Shown here in pieces: positions 42,884-53,200 of a DNA stretch of 64,000 bases. Under the pieces are notes generated by a model. The model saw only the letters and a list, made by a program, of their open reading frames with translations. It made no database searches and was not told the DNA's origin. The DNA comes from an uncultured Acidobacteriota bacterium (GTDB taxonomy: Bacteria > Acidobacteriota > UBA6911 > RPQK01 > JAJDTT01). The stretch lies in assembly GCA_951812665.1 (NCBI GenBank), contig CATOST010000007.1, positions 35,647 through 99,646 on the forward strand, given 5' to 3'. The stretch's first letter is position 1. Every line of letters starts with the position of its first letter. A program made the position numbers and the translations under genes.

Positions 42884-44020
42884 TCAATCGGGGACTCCGC
42901 ACCATTGGCGGATCATCCGTGTGAAGAGCCGGGTTCCCTTCTCGATCTGGTCCAACAGGATCCACTCGTCGTGGGTATGAGCCTGGGCGATGTCCCCCGG
43001 GCCCATCACCACCAACCGCTCCAACTCCGTCAGCATGGCGCCGTCGGTGCCGAAGGCGACGGTCCGGGGATGCCGCCGTCCAGCCAACTCCAGCGCCTCC
43101 CGAACGTAGCCCGAGCCGGGATCCATGTAAATGGGCTTGCCCGTCCAGAGCGGGTTGAACTCGATCCCGCACTCCAGGGCCTTGTCGTGAGCCCGCTGCA
43201 TCAGGCCGTCGGCGTCCATGCCGGCCATGGGACGGAAGTAGACGGTGCAGATGCTCTGGGCCGCCTTCATGTTCACCACCCGGGTGTGATCGTTGATTCC
43301 GATGTTCCAGCTGATCCCCGGCGGGTCGAACTCGTGGTTCTGCCACTCGGGATCCGCCTCCGTCTCGTCGTGGATGCACTTCATCTCGGAGAGGAAGGGA
43401 ATCATGGCCAAATTGGCGTTGAGCCCCTCTCGGCTGCTGGAATGGGCCGCCTTTCCATGGGAGGTGGCGATGAACCCGTAGGTGCCTTTGTGGGCGTAGA
43501 CCACTTCCAGCATGGTGGGCTCGCCGATGACGCCACGGGTCCCCCCGGTGACCATTTCGCGAAAGAATCGGGACTCGCGGGCCACGGCGGCCGCCCCGCC
43601 GTAGCCGATCTCCTCGTCGGACGTCAGCGTGATGTAGAGCGGCTCACGCAAGCGGGCGCCCGAGAGCCGGCCCGCAGCCGCGAGCATGCAGGAGATGGAC
43701 CCCTTCATGTCGCAGGAGCCGCGCCCATAGAGCCGGTCCCCCTTGACGGTCGGCTCGAAGGGTCCGTACTCGTCGGTGAACCAGGTGTCGGCGGGAACCG
43801 TGTCGGTGTGGCCGAAGTAGGCCATGCCGCCCTGGCCCTCTCCCCGCTTGCCCAGGATGCTGGCTTTGCGGACCCCGTTGGCATCGTCGTATTCGATCCG
43901 CTCGGTCTCGAAATCCAGGCGCTTCAATGCCTCTTCCACGTAGTCGGCCGCCGGCAGGTTGGAACGGCTGCTGGTGGTGTTCATGGGAACCAGGTCATGC
44001 AAATAGTCGAGGGCTTCCAT
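42884..44020 (-). CDS. M20 family peptidase/deacylase (ArgE/DapE type)
   Basis: 378 residues. The zinc ligands are in the usual order: MAYFGHTDTVP (His), GRGSCDMKGS (Asp), LTSDEEIGYGG (Glu-Glu), and a C-terminal AQAHTHDEW histidine. A dimerisation domain (HGKAAHSSSREGLNANL) lies in between. Members cut N-acyl amino acids or dipeptides. It is the first gene of a three-gene unit with the aminotransferase (26-base gap) and the propeller-cupin gene. Confidence 0.88.
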   Translation of the reverse strand: MEALDYLHDLVPMNTTSSRSNLPAADYVEEALKRLDFETERIEYDDANGVRKASILGKRGEGQGGMAYFGHTDTVPADTWFTDEYGPFEPTVKGDRLYGRGSCDMKGSISCMLAAAGRLSGARLREPLYITLTSDEEIGYGGAAAVARESRFFREMVTGGTRGVIGEPTMLEVVYAHKGTYGFIATSHGKAAHSSSREGLNANLAMIPFLSEMKCIHDETEADPEWQNHEFDPPGISWNIGINDHTRVVNMKAAQSICTVYFRPMAGMDADGLMQRAHDKALECGIEFNPLWTGKPIYMDPGSGYVREALELAGRRHPRTVAFGTDGAMLTELERLVVMGPGDIAQAHTHDEWILLDQIEKGTRLFTRMIRQWCGVPD

Positions 44021-44148
44021 GGGCTCGCTTCTCCTTAATTATTTGATCCCGTTTATATCACCGGCGCCGGAGCCGGGGGAAACGGCGCCCGCGTGTTATT
44101 TTTGCGGTTCGGGTGATTTAATCGGCGCCAACCGGAATAGGAGGGACC

Positions 44149-45693
44149 GTGAAGAAACTGAGTTTGTGGACAATGGGGATGGTCTGGCTGATGGGGTCGC
44201 TCTCGCTTTCCTTGTCTGCCGGGTCTCACGACGAGGTTCGGAACGTCGGGTCGCGTCTGGAACTCTTCGTCGACGACTGGCTGATTGCGCGCATGGACAA
44301 CCTGCGTCTGGCGCTGCACCGGCCGCGGCCGGCCGAGGTGGCCATCGAATTCGACCGGCCCTGGGAAGGAGAGTATTCGGCCTACGTGACCGTGTTCCAG
44401 GACGGCGACCGCTTCCGCATGTATTACCGGGGCATAGGGGCGGCCGAAGACGCGAAACAGGTGTATTGCTACGCTGAGAGCAGCGACGGTGTCCACTGGA
44501 CGAGACCCTCTCTCGGCCTCCATTCCTACAATGGCTCCACCGACAACAACATCATCTGGACGGGCAAGGGGTCGCACAACTTCGCTCCGTTCAAGGATTC
44601 GAACCCCGACGCTCCGGCCGACCAACGCTACAAGGCGCTGGGCGGAGGTCCGCTCCTGGTTTTCGTCTCCGCCGACGGCGTGAACTGGAGCCAGCTCCGG
44701 GAGGAGCCGGTCATCAGTGACGGCGCCTTCGACTCCCAGAACTTGGCGTTCTGGAACCCGGAACGAAAAAAATATGTGGCCTTCTACCGGGACTTCATCC
44801 GCCCCGTTGGAAACGCGTGGAAGTACTCGGGCGTTCGGGCCATCAAGACGGCGACCTCCACCGATTTCCTCAACTGGACCGAGGGCAGCTACCTGGACTA
44901 TGAGGACGCGCCCCTGGAGCATTTCTACACCAACGCCATCACGCTCTATCCCCGGGCGCCACACCTCTACCTGGGTTTTCCCAAGCGCTTCGTGCCCACC
45001 CGAATCGTCCGGGAAACGGATGAGGCGCTGTTTCAGAATTATTGGGAGGGACTGCACGAGCCCGGAAACGAGGAAAGGCTCGAACGGAACCGCAAGCGGG
45101 CCCAGGCGGCGGGTCAGACGCTGGAGGAGTGGTACCGAATCGCCCTCTTCGGCGGGGTTTCGGATGCCGTCCTCATCAGCAGCCGTGACGGGGTTCGTTT
45201 CCAGCGTACGTTTCGGGAGGGGTTCGTCCGGGCTGGCCTGGACCAGGGCAACTGGGGCCATCGAAACAACATGACGGCCTGGGGAATTCTTCAGACCGGC
45301 CCTGCAGAGGTGTCCCTCTATCTGGGGGAACACTATGAGTTGCCCACTTGCCGGCTCCGCCGCCACACCCTGAGAGCGGACGGCTTCGCGTCGGTCCACG
45401 CCGACTTCGGGGGCGGCAGCCTCCTGACTCATCCTCTCACTTTCGACGGCAAGGAGCTGGTCCTCAACTACTCGACGTCGGCGGTCGGCTACGTGAAGGT
45501 CGGTCTGCAGGATGAGTTGGGTCGACCCGTTCAGGGCCTGAGCCTGAAGGAATGCCCCGAAATCTACGGTGACAAGATCGAGCGGGTGGTCCGTTGGAAC
45601 GGAAACGGCGACCTGGGCGCCTGGGCCGGCAAGAAGGTCCGCCTGGTATTCGAGATGAACGATGCTGATCTCTATTCGATTCGCTTCAGGTAA
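44149..45693 (+). CDS. exported five-bladed-propeller protein (family copy 2 of 4)
   Basis: 514 residues from a GTG with GGAGGGACC upstream, Sec leader MVWLMGSLSLSLSAGS. Propeller repeats AESSDGVHWTRPSLGL, VSADGVNWSQL and SSRDGVRFQR follow an opening RLELFVDDWLIA that is also present in copy 4 (AQLLLDDHLVE). The tail (GRPVQGLSLKECPEIYGD then ADLYSIRFR) is the family's C-terminal sandwich. Probably a GH32/43-like glycan enzyme or lectin, activity unknown. The next family member starts 28 bases downstream. Confidence 0.75.
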   Translation: MKKLSLWTMGMVWLMGSLSLSLSAGSHDEVRNVGSRLELFVDDWLIARMDNLRLALHRPRPAEVAIEFDRPWEGEYSAYVTVFQDGDRFRMYYRGIGAAEDAKQVYCYAESSDGVHWTRPSLGLHSYNGSTDNNIIWTGKGSHNFAPFKDSNPDAPADQRYKALGGGPLLVFVSADGVNWSQLREEPVISDGAFDSQNLAFWNPERKKYVAFYRDFIRPVGNAWKYSGVRAIKTATSTDFLNWTEGSYLDYEDAPLEHFYTNAITLYPRAPHLYLGFPKRFVPTRIVRETDEALFQNYWEGLHEPGNEERLERNRKRAQAAGQTLEEWYRIALFGGVSDAVLISSRDGVRFQRTFREGFVRAGLDQGNWGHRNNMTAWGILQTGPAEVSLYLGEHYELPTCRLRRHTLRADGFASVHADFGGGSLLTHPLTFDGKELVLNYSTSAVGYVKVGLQDELGRPVQGLSLKECPEIYGDKIERVVRWNGNGDLGAWAGKKVRLVFEMNDADLYSIRFR

Positions 45694-45721
45694 TGCGAAG
45701 CGCGGAAGGAATTCATCCAGG

Positions 45722-47320
45722 ATGAAATTTCGTCAAGCGGCCTGCGGTCTAACCGGCGTGGCGTTTGTGCTGCTGCACACCCTCGCCGCATCGGCCTCGA
45801 ACGAGCCGGTCGTAGTCGGCAGCGAGAAACAACTTTTTGTCGGACCCTGGACTGAAGATGGGCTAGACGGATATCTCGTCGCCTCCATGCGCAACGTCAC
45901 CATGCGGACGGGCGAGGCGATCGCCACCGGTGAGAAGGTGCCCCTTCCGGCGCCGGGGTTCGTGGTTCGCGACGGATCCCTGTACCGTCTCTATTACGGC
46001 GCACCGGGAATCGAATGCGACTATTGGAACCAGAAACTCCACTGCAGTCTCCTGCGCTACGCCGAATCGGACGACGGCGTGCACTGGAGAAAGCCTTCAC
46101 TGGGCCTGGTGGAGTGGGAAGGCTCCCGCGACAACAACATCCTGTTCCCCAACGACGATTTCCCCTACGCTGTCGCCTCCGTCGGCGTCAACACCGTGTT
46201 CGTGGACCCCAATGCCTCCGGTCCCGGAGACCGGCTCAAGGCCAGCTACAAACTCACTCCGCCCCAGGAACTCGATCCGGACGATGCTATGGAACCGCTT
46301 CCGGACGGAAAGGGGAAATACGGTTTTGTCTCCAACGACGGCATTCATTGGAAGCGGATCACGGGCAAGCTGGGGACCTCGGGAGATGGCGGCTTCGAAC
46401 CCTTCTGGGACGAGCGCATCGGCAAGTACGTCGCCTACAGCCGGGTCAAGACCTTCGACGACCCGCGGCAGGTGGCCTACTACCACCGGGTCTACGGCAA
46501 GCGAAAAATGAATTGGCGGGCCCGGCTTCTCCGCATGGGGCGGTCGGTGTCGGACGATTTCATCCAATGGAGCCCCGAGGAGATCGTCCTGGCTCCCGAC
46601 GATGTGGACGAGGCCAATTCCATTGCGCCCAACCGAGTCGACTTCTACAGCCTGCCCGTGACCCAGTACACGAGCCGGGTCTACATCGCCTTCGTCTCCA
46701 TCTACAGTCACTGGGAAGCCCGGGTCAAGAAGGACGGATCTCTGAGCCAGTTCCCGGGCCGGGCCGACATCCAGTTGGCCACCAGCCGTGACGGCATCCA
46801 CTGGAGCCGGTCCCCAGGGCGGACCCCCTTCATTCGGCTGGGTCCGGAGGGGAGTTTCTGGGCCGGAATGCTCTTCGTCAAACGTCCGCTCCCCTCGGCG
46901 TCGGATCCGCGCCTGGAGGTCTTCTTCGACGGTTGGCGGAAGGTCCACAACGATCCGACCCGGACGGGGCAGCCGGTGCGGGGCGTGGCCGTCACCCGGA
47001 CCGACGGCTTCATCGTGGCCGAAGCCGCCTACACCGGAGGAGAATTGACGACGAAGCCGCTGGTCTTCGAGGGGAACACGCTCCAACTGAACACGGACAC
47101 GAGCGCCGGCGGTATCGTCCAGGTGGAGATCCAGGACGAGTCGGGCCGGCCGTTGGCGGGATTCAAGGCGGCCGATGCCGACGAGATCAACGGCAACTAT
47201 CTGAAGGTCGCGGCGAGTTGGAGAGGGCGGTCCGGCGTGAGCGCATTGGCGGGACAGCCGGTCCGCCTCCGCTTCGTCATGCGCGACGCCCACCTGTATT
47301 CATTCCAGTTCAACCCCTGA
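45722..47320 (+). CDS. exported five-bladed-propeller protein (family copy 3 of 4)
   Basis: 532 residues from the ATG at 45722; GGAAGGA lies about 12 bases before. Sec leader (LTGVAFVLLHTLAASAS). Propeller repeats AESDDGVHWRKPSLGLVEW, SNDGIHWKRI and ATSRDGIHWSRSPGR are close to copy 2. The tail again reads GRPLAGFKAADADEINGN…LYSFQF. Same unit as copy 2. Followed by a hairpin repeat and then ilvD. Confidence 0.75.
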   Translation: MKFRQAACGLTGVAFVLLHTLAASASNEPVVVGSEKQLFVGPWTEDGLDGYLVASMRNVTMRTGEAIATGEKVPLPAPGFVVRDGSLYRLYYGAPGIECDYWNQKLHCSLLRYAESDDGVHWRKPSLGLVEWEGSRDNNILFPNDDFPYAVASVGVNTVFVDPNASGPGDRLKASYKLTPPQELDPDDAMEPLPDGKGKYGFVSNDGIHWKRITGKLGTSGDGGFEPFWDERIGKYVAYSRVKTFDDPRQVAYYHRVYGKRKMNWRARLLRMGRSVSDDFIQWSPEEIVLAPDDVDEANSIAPNRVDFYSLPVTQYTSRVYIAFVSIYSHWEARVKKDGSLSQFPGRADIQLATSRDGIHWSRSPGRTPFIRLGPEGSFWAGMLFVKRPLPSASDPRLEVFFDGWRKVHNDPTRTGQPVRGVAVTRTDGFIVAEAAYTGGELTTKPLVFEGNTLQLNTDTSAGGIVQVEIQDESGRPLAGFKAADADEINGNYLKVAASWRGRSGVSALAGQPVRLRFVMRDAHLYSFQFNP

Positions 47321-47323
47321 CCG

Positions 47324-47412
47324 TTAGGAGGGGGGACTGCCGTCCCCCCTAACCCCCCCTGGTCGGCGCCTAAAACACGCCGCTCCCGGCGACAGGGATG
47401 TCGCCGCTCCTT
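47324..47412 (+). repeat. intergenic hairpin repeat, copy 1
   Basis: Contains GGGGGGAC-TGCC-GTCCCCCC, then GGTCGGCGCC…CGCCGCTCC and GGCGAC-AGGGAT-GTCGCC-GCTCC. The same order of blocks occurs at 56368-56500 and, reversed, at 61657-61732. Confidence 0.75.
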
Positions 47413-47463
47413 CGCCTTGCAGCTTGTCTTGTTCCCTCAGTATCGTAGTCGGAGGAGGACGTC

Positions 47464-49326
47464 ATGCAGCAGAGGGGATTCCGCAGCAGTATCACCACCC
47501 AGGGGAGGCGCATGGCCGGGGCCCGGGCTCTCTGGAGAGCCACCGGCATGAAGACGGAGGACTTCCGAAAACCCATTATCGCCATCGCCAACTCATTCGC
47601 CCAGTTCGTTCCCGGCCACGTTCACCTGCATCCCATCGGCCAGAGGGTGAAACAGGTCATTGACGCCAACGGCGGCTACGGAGTGGAGTTCAACACCATC
47701 GCCCTGGACGACGGCATCGCCATGGGACATGACGGGATGCTCTATTCCCTCCCCAGCCGCGAGTTGATCGCCGACAGCGTGGAGTACATGGTGAACGGCC
47801 ACAAGGCGGACGCCCTGGTCTGCATTTCCAACTGCGACAAGATCACTCCGGGGATGCTCCTGGGTGCCCTGCGGCTGAACCTGCCCACGATTTTCGTCTC
47901 GGGAGGCCCCATGGAGGCCGGCCGGGCCCTGCTGGCTTCCGGGCCGGCCAAGCTGGATCTGGTGGATTCCATGGTGGCGGCCGGGGACAGCCGGATCAGC
48001 GACGCCCATGTCCTGAAGATGGAGGAGGAGGCTTGTCCCACCTGCGGATCCTGCTCGGGCATGTTCACGGCCAACAGCATGAACTGTCTCAACGAAGCGA
48101 TCGGATTGGCCCTGCCCGGCAACGGGACCATCCTCGCGACCCACGCACTGCGCTGGCAGCTCTTCGAGCGGGCCGCCAGGCGCATCGTCCGGATGGCCCG
48201 CGCCTATTACCTTGAAGGGGACGAATCAGTGTTGCCCCGGAGCATCGCCACCTTCGACGCCTTCGAAAACGCCATGAGTCTGGACATCGCCATGGGGGGG
48301 TCCACCAACACGGTGCTGCACATCCTGGCCATGGCGCGGGAGGCGGGCGTGGATTTCACCATGGCCGATATCGACCGCCTCTCGCGGCAGGTGCCCTGCA
48401 TCTGCAAGGTGGCGCCGGCCACGGGCAAGTTTCACCTGGAGGACGTGGCCCGGGCCGGCGGGATCCCCACCATCATGGGAGAGCTCCAGCGGGCCGGCAA
48501 GGTTCACTCCGGCGTGGGGACCGTTTCCGGGGACGACATGGAAGGGATGATTCGCAAGAACGACCTGCGCGACGGAAACGGGTCCTTGTGTAATTTCGCC
48601 CGCCGCCGGGCGCTGGCGGCTCCCGGAGGGGTTCGCACCCGGGAGGCGTTCTCTCAGGAGAACTACTACCAGGCGTCCGATCTGGATTCGAGGGAAGGCT
48701 GTATCCGGTCGGCCGAGCACGCCTATACCCAGGACGGAGGGCTGGCGGTCCTGTACGGCAATCTGGCCGAAGACGGGTGCATCGTGAAGACGGCCGGAGT
48801 GGACGAGTCGATCTGGATCTTCGAGGGGCCGGCCCGGGTCTTCGAGTCGCAGGAGGAAGCCTGCGACGGGATCCTGGGCGGAGGGGTCCAGGCCGGCGAC
48901 GTGGTCGTGATCCGGTACGAAGGGCCCAAGGGCGGTCCGGGAATGCAGGAGATGCTCTATCCGACCTCCTACATCAAGGCCCGGCAATTGGGCGCCAAGT
49001 GCGCGTTGCTGACGGATGGACGCTTCAGCGGCGGGACCAGCGGATTGTCCATCGGGCACGTCTCCCCCGAGGCGGCCGAGGGTGGAGCTATCGCCCTGGT
49101 CGAAGAGGGAGACCTCATCCGGATCGACATTCCCAACCGCACGCTGGAATTGGCCGTCTCGGAAGGGGAGTTGGCGCGCCGGCGCCGCCAGATGGAAGCC
49201 CGGGGTCGGGAGGCTTACCGTCCCCGCGACCGCCATCGTCCCATATCCCAGGCCCTGGCCGCCTACGCCGCCCTGACCACCAGCGCCGCTCGGGGCGCCG
49301 TCCGTGACATCTCCCAGCTCCGATGA
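47464..49326 (+). CDS. ilvD: dihydroxy-acid dehydratase
   Basis: 620 residues, full length. Iron-sulfur cysteines: [12 protein letters not shown] and [19 protein letters not shown], the latter as in the E. coli enzyme. [20 protein letters not shown] is the C-terminal active-site motif. GGAGGAGG stands before the ATG. It makes 2-keto acids in valine and isoleucine synthesis. Other branch members dehydrate sugar acids; the close match to the IlvD motif argues against that, but the sugar-acid genes in the window leave it open. No other ilv gene is near. Confidence 0.9.
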   Translation: MQQRGFRSSITTQGRRMAGARALWRATGMKTEDFRKPIIAIANSFAQFVPGHVHLHPIGQRVKQVIDANGGYGVEFNTIALDDGIAMGHDGMLYSLPSRELIADSVEYMVNGHKADALVCISNCDKITPGMLLGALRLNLPTIFVSGGPMEAGRALLASGPAKLDLVDSMVAAGDSRISDAHVLKMEEEACPTCGSCSGMFTANSMNCLNEAIGLALPGNGTILATHALRWQLFERAARRIVRMARAYYLEGDESVLPRSIATFDAFENAMSLDIAMGGSTNTVLHILAMAREAGVDFTMADIDRLSRQVPCICKVAPATGKFHLEDVARAGGIPTIMGELQRAGKVHSGVGTVSGDDMEGMIRKNDLRDGNGSLCNFARRRALAAPGGVRTREAFSQENYYQASDLDSREGCIRSAEHAYTQDGGLAVLYGNLAEDGCIVKTAGVDESIWIFEGPARVFESQEEACDGILGGGVQAGDVVVIRYEGPKGGPGMQEMLYPTSYIKARQLGAKCALLTDGRFSGGTSGLSIGHVSPEAAEGGAIALVEEGDLIRIDIPNRTLELAVSEGELARRRRQMEARGREAYRPRDRHRPISQALAAYAALTTSAARGAVRDISQLR

Positions 49327-49677
49327 CCGGCGGGTCGAAATTCAAACGCCAAGAGTTGAATCGGGCGCCGAATCGGGAACCTTGCCACCACCGTGGCCGA
49401 AGCCGGACCGGCCTGCAACAGTCGCCGTGAGGTCATTCTTCCGGCCCAGTCCCCGACTCTGCGGTCCCGAAAAGGGGTGCAATTGTGACCGGTAAATTTA
49501 AGACATTCGTGATCCCAAAATCTTGACGGTGGCTTGAAGCGAATTTTTTTTCTTAGCGCTGTTCATTTGACTATTGTCGTGGTATAAACCATCCAACCTT
49601 GCGCTATTGTCTTCCATTTACACAGCGAAGCCGACGTAGCGTGTTACCACAACTTTCTTTTGGGGGGAGGAACATCC
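49327..49677. other. gene-free, AT-richer stretch before a small membrane protein
   Basis: 351 bases without a gene. Base composition is less GC-rich than around it. An eight-T run lies at 49544-49551 and an extended -10-like TGGTATAAA at 49580-49588. The last 20 bases hold a strong GGGGGGAGG ribosome site. Confidence 0.6.
49580..49588 (+). promoter_or_regulatory. extended -10 promoter candidate
   Basis: TGGTATAAA fits the TGnTATAAT extended -10 pattern and would leave a leader of about 80 bases before the ATG at 49678. TTGACT at 49567 is too close to act as its -35. Confidence 0.35.
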
Positions 49678-50007
49678 ATGGGTAGAATTATCGTTGCGTT
49701 GACCGTCTTGGTGGCAATCATCGAGGGTGTAGCCAAACCGGAAACGGGAGGCATACTCGCCTTGGCCCTGGTCGTCTTGGGTATCGTCTACGCCATAACC
49801 GAGGTCGATGCTGAAGATGCGACTGGCGAGCTAGCCGTTGTCATCGCCTCCGGTGCTGCCGTGAGCTCGGGCGCGTTGGGCGGGTTGGACGTTATCGCTG
49901 GGATTGGCTCACATCTGAACGCCATTCTCGGACAGATTGTCGTGGCGCTGTATGCCGGCGCCGCCACCGTTCTCGTGGTGAGAATTGTCAACAGGCTCAA
50001 GGGCTAA
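49678..50007 (+). CDS. small four-helix membrane protein, unknown function
   Basis: 109 residues from the ATG at 49678 (GGGGGGAGG upstream; a start at 49660 would include the ribosome site). Almost wholly hydrophobic: helices around residues 3-22, 26-43, 54-75 and 82-103, with a charged loop EVDAEDATGE and a basic end NRLKG. I do not recognise the family. It stands alone with its own promoter candidate and a strong terminator, so it is probably a well-expressed single-gene unit. Confidence 0.7.
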   Translation: MGRIIVALTVLVAIIEGVAKPETGGILALALVVLGIVYAITEVDAEDATGELAVVIASGAAVSSGALGGLDVIAGIGSHLNAILGQIVVALYAGAATVLVVRIVNRLKG

Positions 50008-50014
50008 ATCACGC

Positions 50015-50045
50015 GGAGAGGAGCGGTTTCCAGCCGCTCCTCTCC
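50015..50045 (+). terminator. strong stem-loop terminator
   Basis: GGAGAGGAGCGG-TTTCCAG-CCGCTCCTCTCC, a perfect 12-base stem eight bases after the stop. The following bases are CTCTCG rather than a T-run. Confidence 0.7.
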
Positions 50046-50263
50046 CTCTCGCCTCTTCATAGCGCGCGACGAGCAACTCGGCTGAGCTTGTGACAAGGGG
50101 GCCAAGCCGAGTTGGTGGCAGTCGTGCCTCGTCCGATTCCGGGCGTTTTCAGCCACCTTTACCATCTCTCCGGAATCCCCGGACAAATCACTCGAATTCC
50201 AGCGCACCCGACCACGTTACATTCGGAATCCTCACCCGCCCCGGATTTCTCTTTTTTCTGAAC

Positions 50264-53200
50264 TCAAAAATAGAACTTCAGCGCCAGCTGCAGCTGCCGA
50301 GCCGGCTGGGCTCGCCCCAGAGTTCCGAACTCCGAGGTCCCGAACTCACCGGTCTTGGACCTGCCCGTCAGCAGGAAGTTGGGATGGTTGGTGGCGTTGA
50401 AGGCCTCCAGGCGCAGCTCCAACCGCCGGCTGTCCTGGAGCTGAAAGGTGCGCCGGAGTGAAAGGTCCAGATTGATCACGCCCGGTCCCTCGACCGAACT
50501 CCGTCCCGCATTTCCGTAGCGGAACATCTCCGGCCGCCGGAACGCCCCGGTGTCGAACCACCGGGAAGGACTCCGCTCCGAATCGACGAGGTTCGGATTC
50601 CGAATCCGGTCCGGCCATTGCGAATGGTAGGAGCCGGTGTCCAGGGGATCGCCGGGAAGGTAGACCGTAAACCAACCGCCGTCCTGGAAGCTGGCGATGG
50701 CCCGTATCGACCAGCCGCCGAGAATCTTCGCGGACGGCCCTCTGGAAAAAAAGGCGCGTCCGGCACCGAAGGGCAGATCGTAACCGGCGGTCACCATCAT
50801 TCTTCTGGGCGCATGGGATTCCGAAAGGGCCCGGTTGACGGCCGGCGGCATGTTGCGGGACCGGAATCGGCGTCTCGAGGGCGGGCCCTGGTATCCGCCC
50901 CCGTTGTCGATCTGCCGGGACCAGTCGAAAACCAACAGGGCCGAGAGACCGTAGCGGTCCGGCCTCTTCTCCACCTGCAACTGCATGCCGTGGAACCAGG
51001 CATCGGCACCGGCGAAGGGCATCTCGACGGTTTGCAGTTCGGAGTAAGGGCGGCGTCGGCTCCGGTCCCCCGGACCGGGGACCGCATCGTTCAAAGAGAT
51101 CGTCTCTAGACGGTTGATGGAACGAGACCCCAGGTACCCTACCTGCAGCAGGACGCCCGGGGATACCCGGTGCTGAAGCGTGAGCCCCCACGAATGCGTG
51201 GTTGCAAGCGGAAGCGGCGTCTGCATCCCCGAGTGGTTGGGAGCCGCCGAATCCGCCAGGCTTTCCGGAAACGGATCGGACAACCTCAAGGTGGCCTGAT
51301 CCAGGGGCGCGAGGAACACCAGGCGACGGGCCCCCGGACGTGGATTCTTGGCCATTTCCTGAACCATGTTCAGATCGGGCTCGTTGGAATAGATCCCGTA
51401 TCCGCTCCTCAGCACGGTAGCGTTTCCGAGTCGAAACGAAATTCCCAAGCGGGGCAGGATGGCGGCAGCCCGGTTCCACTCGACCAGGGGGAAGCCGGGT
51501 TCGAAACGGCCGGTTTCGGGCGGCGGCGGGTTGGCGATCGAGAGCGGGGGAATCAGGCGACCCTCGGCCACGTCGAAGTTGGCCATGAAGCCTCGCTTGT
51601 CTGTCCAGGGAAGTCGGAGCTCGTACCGGAGTCCCAGCGTGAGGGTCAACCGTGGCCGGACCCGCCACACGTCCTTGAAGTAGAAATAGAAGCTGTTCTG
51701 GTGGAAGTTTCCCCGGAAATCCTCCCCGCCCAACTCGGTGCGTACCGGATGTCCCAGCAGAAAGTCGGCGAACGCATTTCCCGTATACCGGCTGAAGAAC
51801 TCGAATCTGGAACGGCGCTCCATTACGTAGAAGTTATAGTGCTGCCGGAATTCGACTCCTCCTCTCAGCGTGTGGTTGCCGCGGGACCAGGAGACGTCGT
51901 CCTTGACCTGCCAATTTCCCAGATTGGCGTGTCCCACGGCGCCCGAGTCGCCGATTCCCGTGTAGCCCTGGATGACGACCGTGGGAACGCCGCTCCGGTC
52001 GGCTTCACTCGTCAACAGTTGCGGAATGCCGAGACTCAAAGGGACCTGGGGCTTGGCGCGGGAAGGACCGGCGATATAGGGGCGGAAAAACCAGTGGATA
52101 CTCGCCGCGTTGATCAGGCCGTTTCCCCACGTCCTGATGTTGGAGATGGATTGTCCGTAGGTCCGCAGGGGCTGCACTGCGGAGAAGACGCTGAACGTGT
52201 GGGGGGACACCTGGGGACTCGAATCCCAGATCAAGCGGCCGGCCCATCGGTTGCCGGGCGAGGTCGCAAGGTCCACGCGGGAGATGAGCTGGGGATTGTC
52301 CAGATTCGCCTTTGAGTCGGGACTGGTGAAGTTCAGGGGGCCGGGCGTATTCGGAGACGGCCAGTAGTGGAGGAGTTGCCGGGCTACGGGATCCAGGCGT
52401 TGCTCGGGCAACCGGCCGTCCGGGAACAACTGTCCGGTCGCCGGGTCCAGGATGGGCGATGAAAACTCGCCTCGTTTTTCGGCATCGGTGGGAACGACTC
52501 CGGTCAAGGGCCGGGTCTCCCGAATCGACCGGAACTGGTAGGAAAGGAAGAACCAGGCTTGGTCCGTCCCATCGAAGAGGCCCGGGATCAGGATGGGTCC
52601 CCCCAGGGTCGCGCCCAACTGGTTGCGCTTGAATTCGGCCTTTCCCTGTTCGAAGAAGTTGCGGGCATCCAGATTGTCGTTCCGGTGAAACCAGTACAGG
52701 TTTCCGTGAAACTGGTTGCTGCCGCTCCTGGTCACGGCGGTGATCTGGCCGCCGGGACGCACGCCGTACTCGGCCGAATAGAGGCCGGTCTTCACGTCGA
52801 ACTCCTTCAAGGCGTCGGTACTCGCCTTGAAGGAGGTCTCCCCGTCTCCGTGGGTGAAGAGGGTGCCGTCGATATAGGTGAGATTGTCCTTGAACCTCAT
52901 CCCCATGACCTTGACGCTGCCCCGGTTCGAGGCCGAAGGAGTAGCCCCGGCCGCCAAGCCGGCCAGCTTTCCGATGTCCCGGGCGTTGACGGGCAAAGAG
53001 TCGAGTTTCTCCTGGTCGATGACCTGTCCCAGATCCGTCCTTCCGGCTCCCAGCAGAGCCGGTCCTGCCTGTTTGACCGAGGCGCCGGCGGCCGTCCCCC
53101 GCCGGAGTTGGAAATCCGCCCGGAGGGACTGTCCCACCAGCAGATCCAGATCTCGGAGAACTTCGGTCCGGAATCCCGGCAGCGTCACGGTCAACTGATA

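Noticed and set aside
42858..43379. N-terminal extension of the aminotransferase frame
   Set aside because: Arg/Gly-rich shadow of the M20 peptidase gene; the ATG at 42857 has a ribosome site.
47464..49326. sugar-acid dehydratase instead of IlvD
   Set aside because: The [19 protein letters not shown] motif is that of true dihydroxy-acid dehydratases; kept only as a minor alternative.
49567..49588. TTGACT and TATAAA as a classical -35/-10 promoter
   Set aside because: Only 10 bases separate them; kept only the extended -10 as a candidate.
49327..49677. tRNA or riboswitch in the AT-rich gap
   Set aside because: No cloverleaf or known aptamer pattern could be traced by eye.
51170..52315. 381-residue plus-strand frame inside the TonB receptor
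   Set aside because: Antisense to a convincing receptor, no recognisable pattern.
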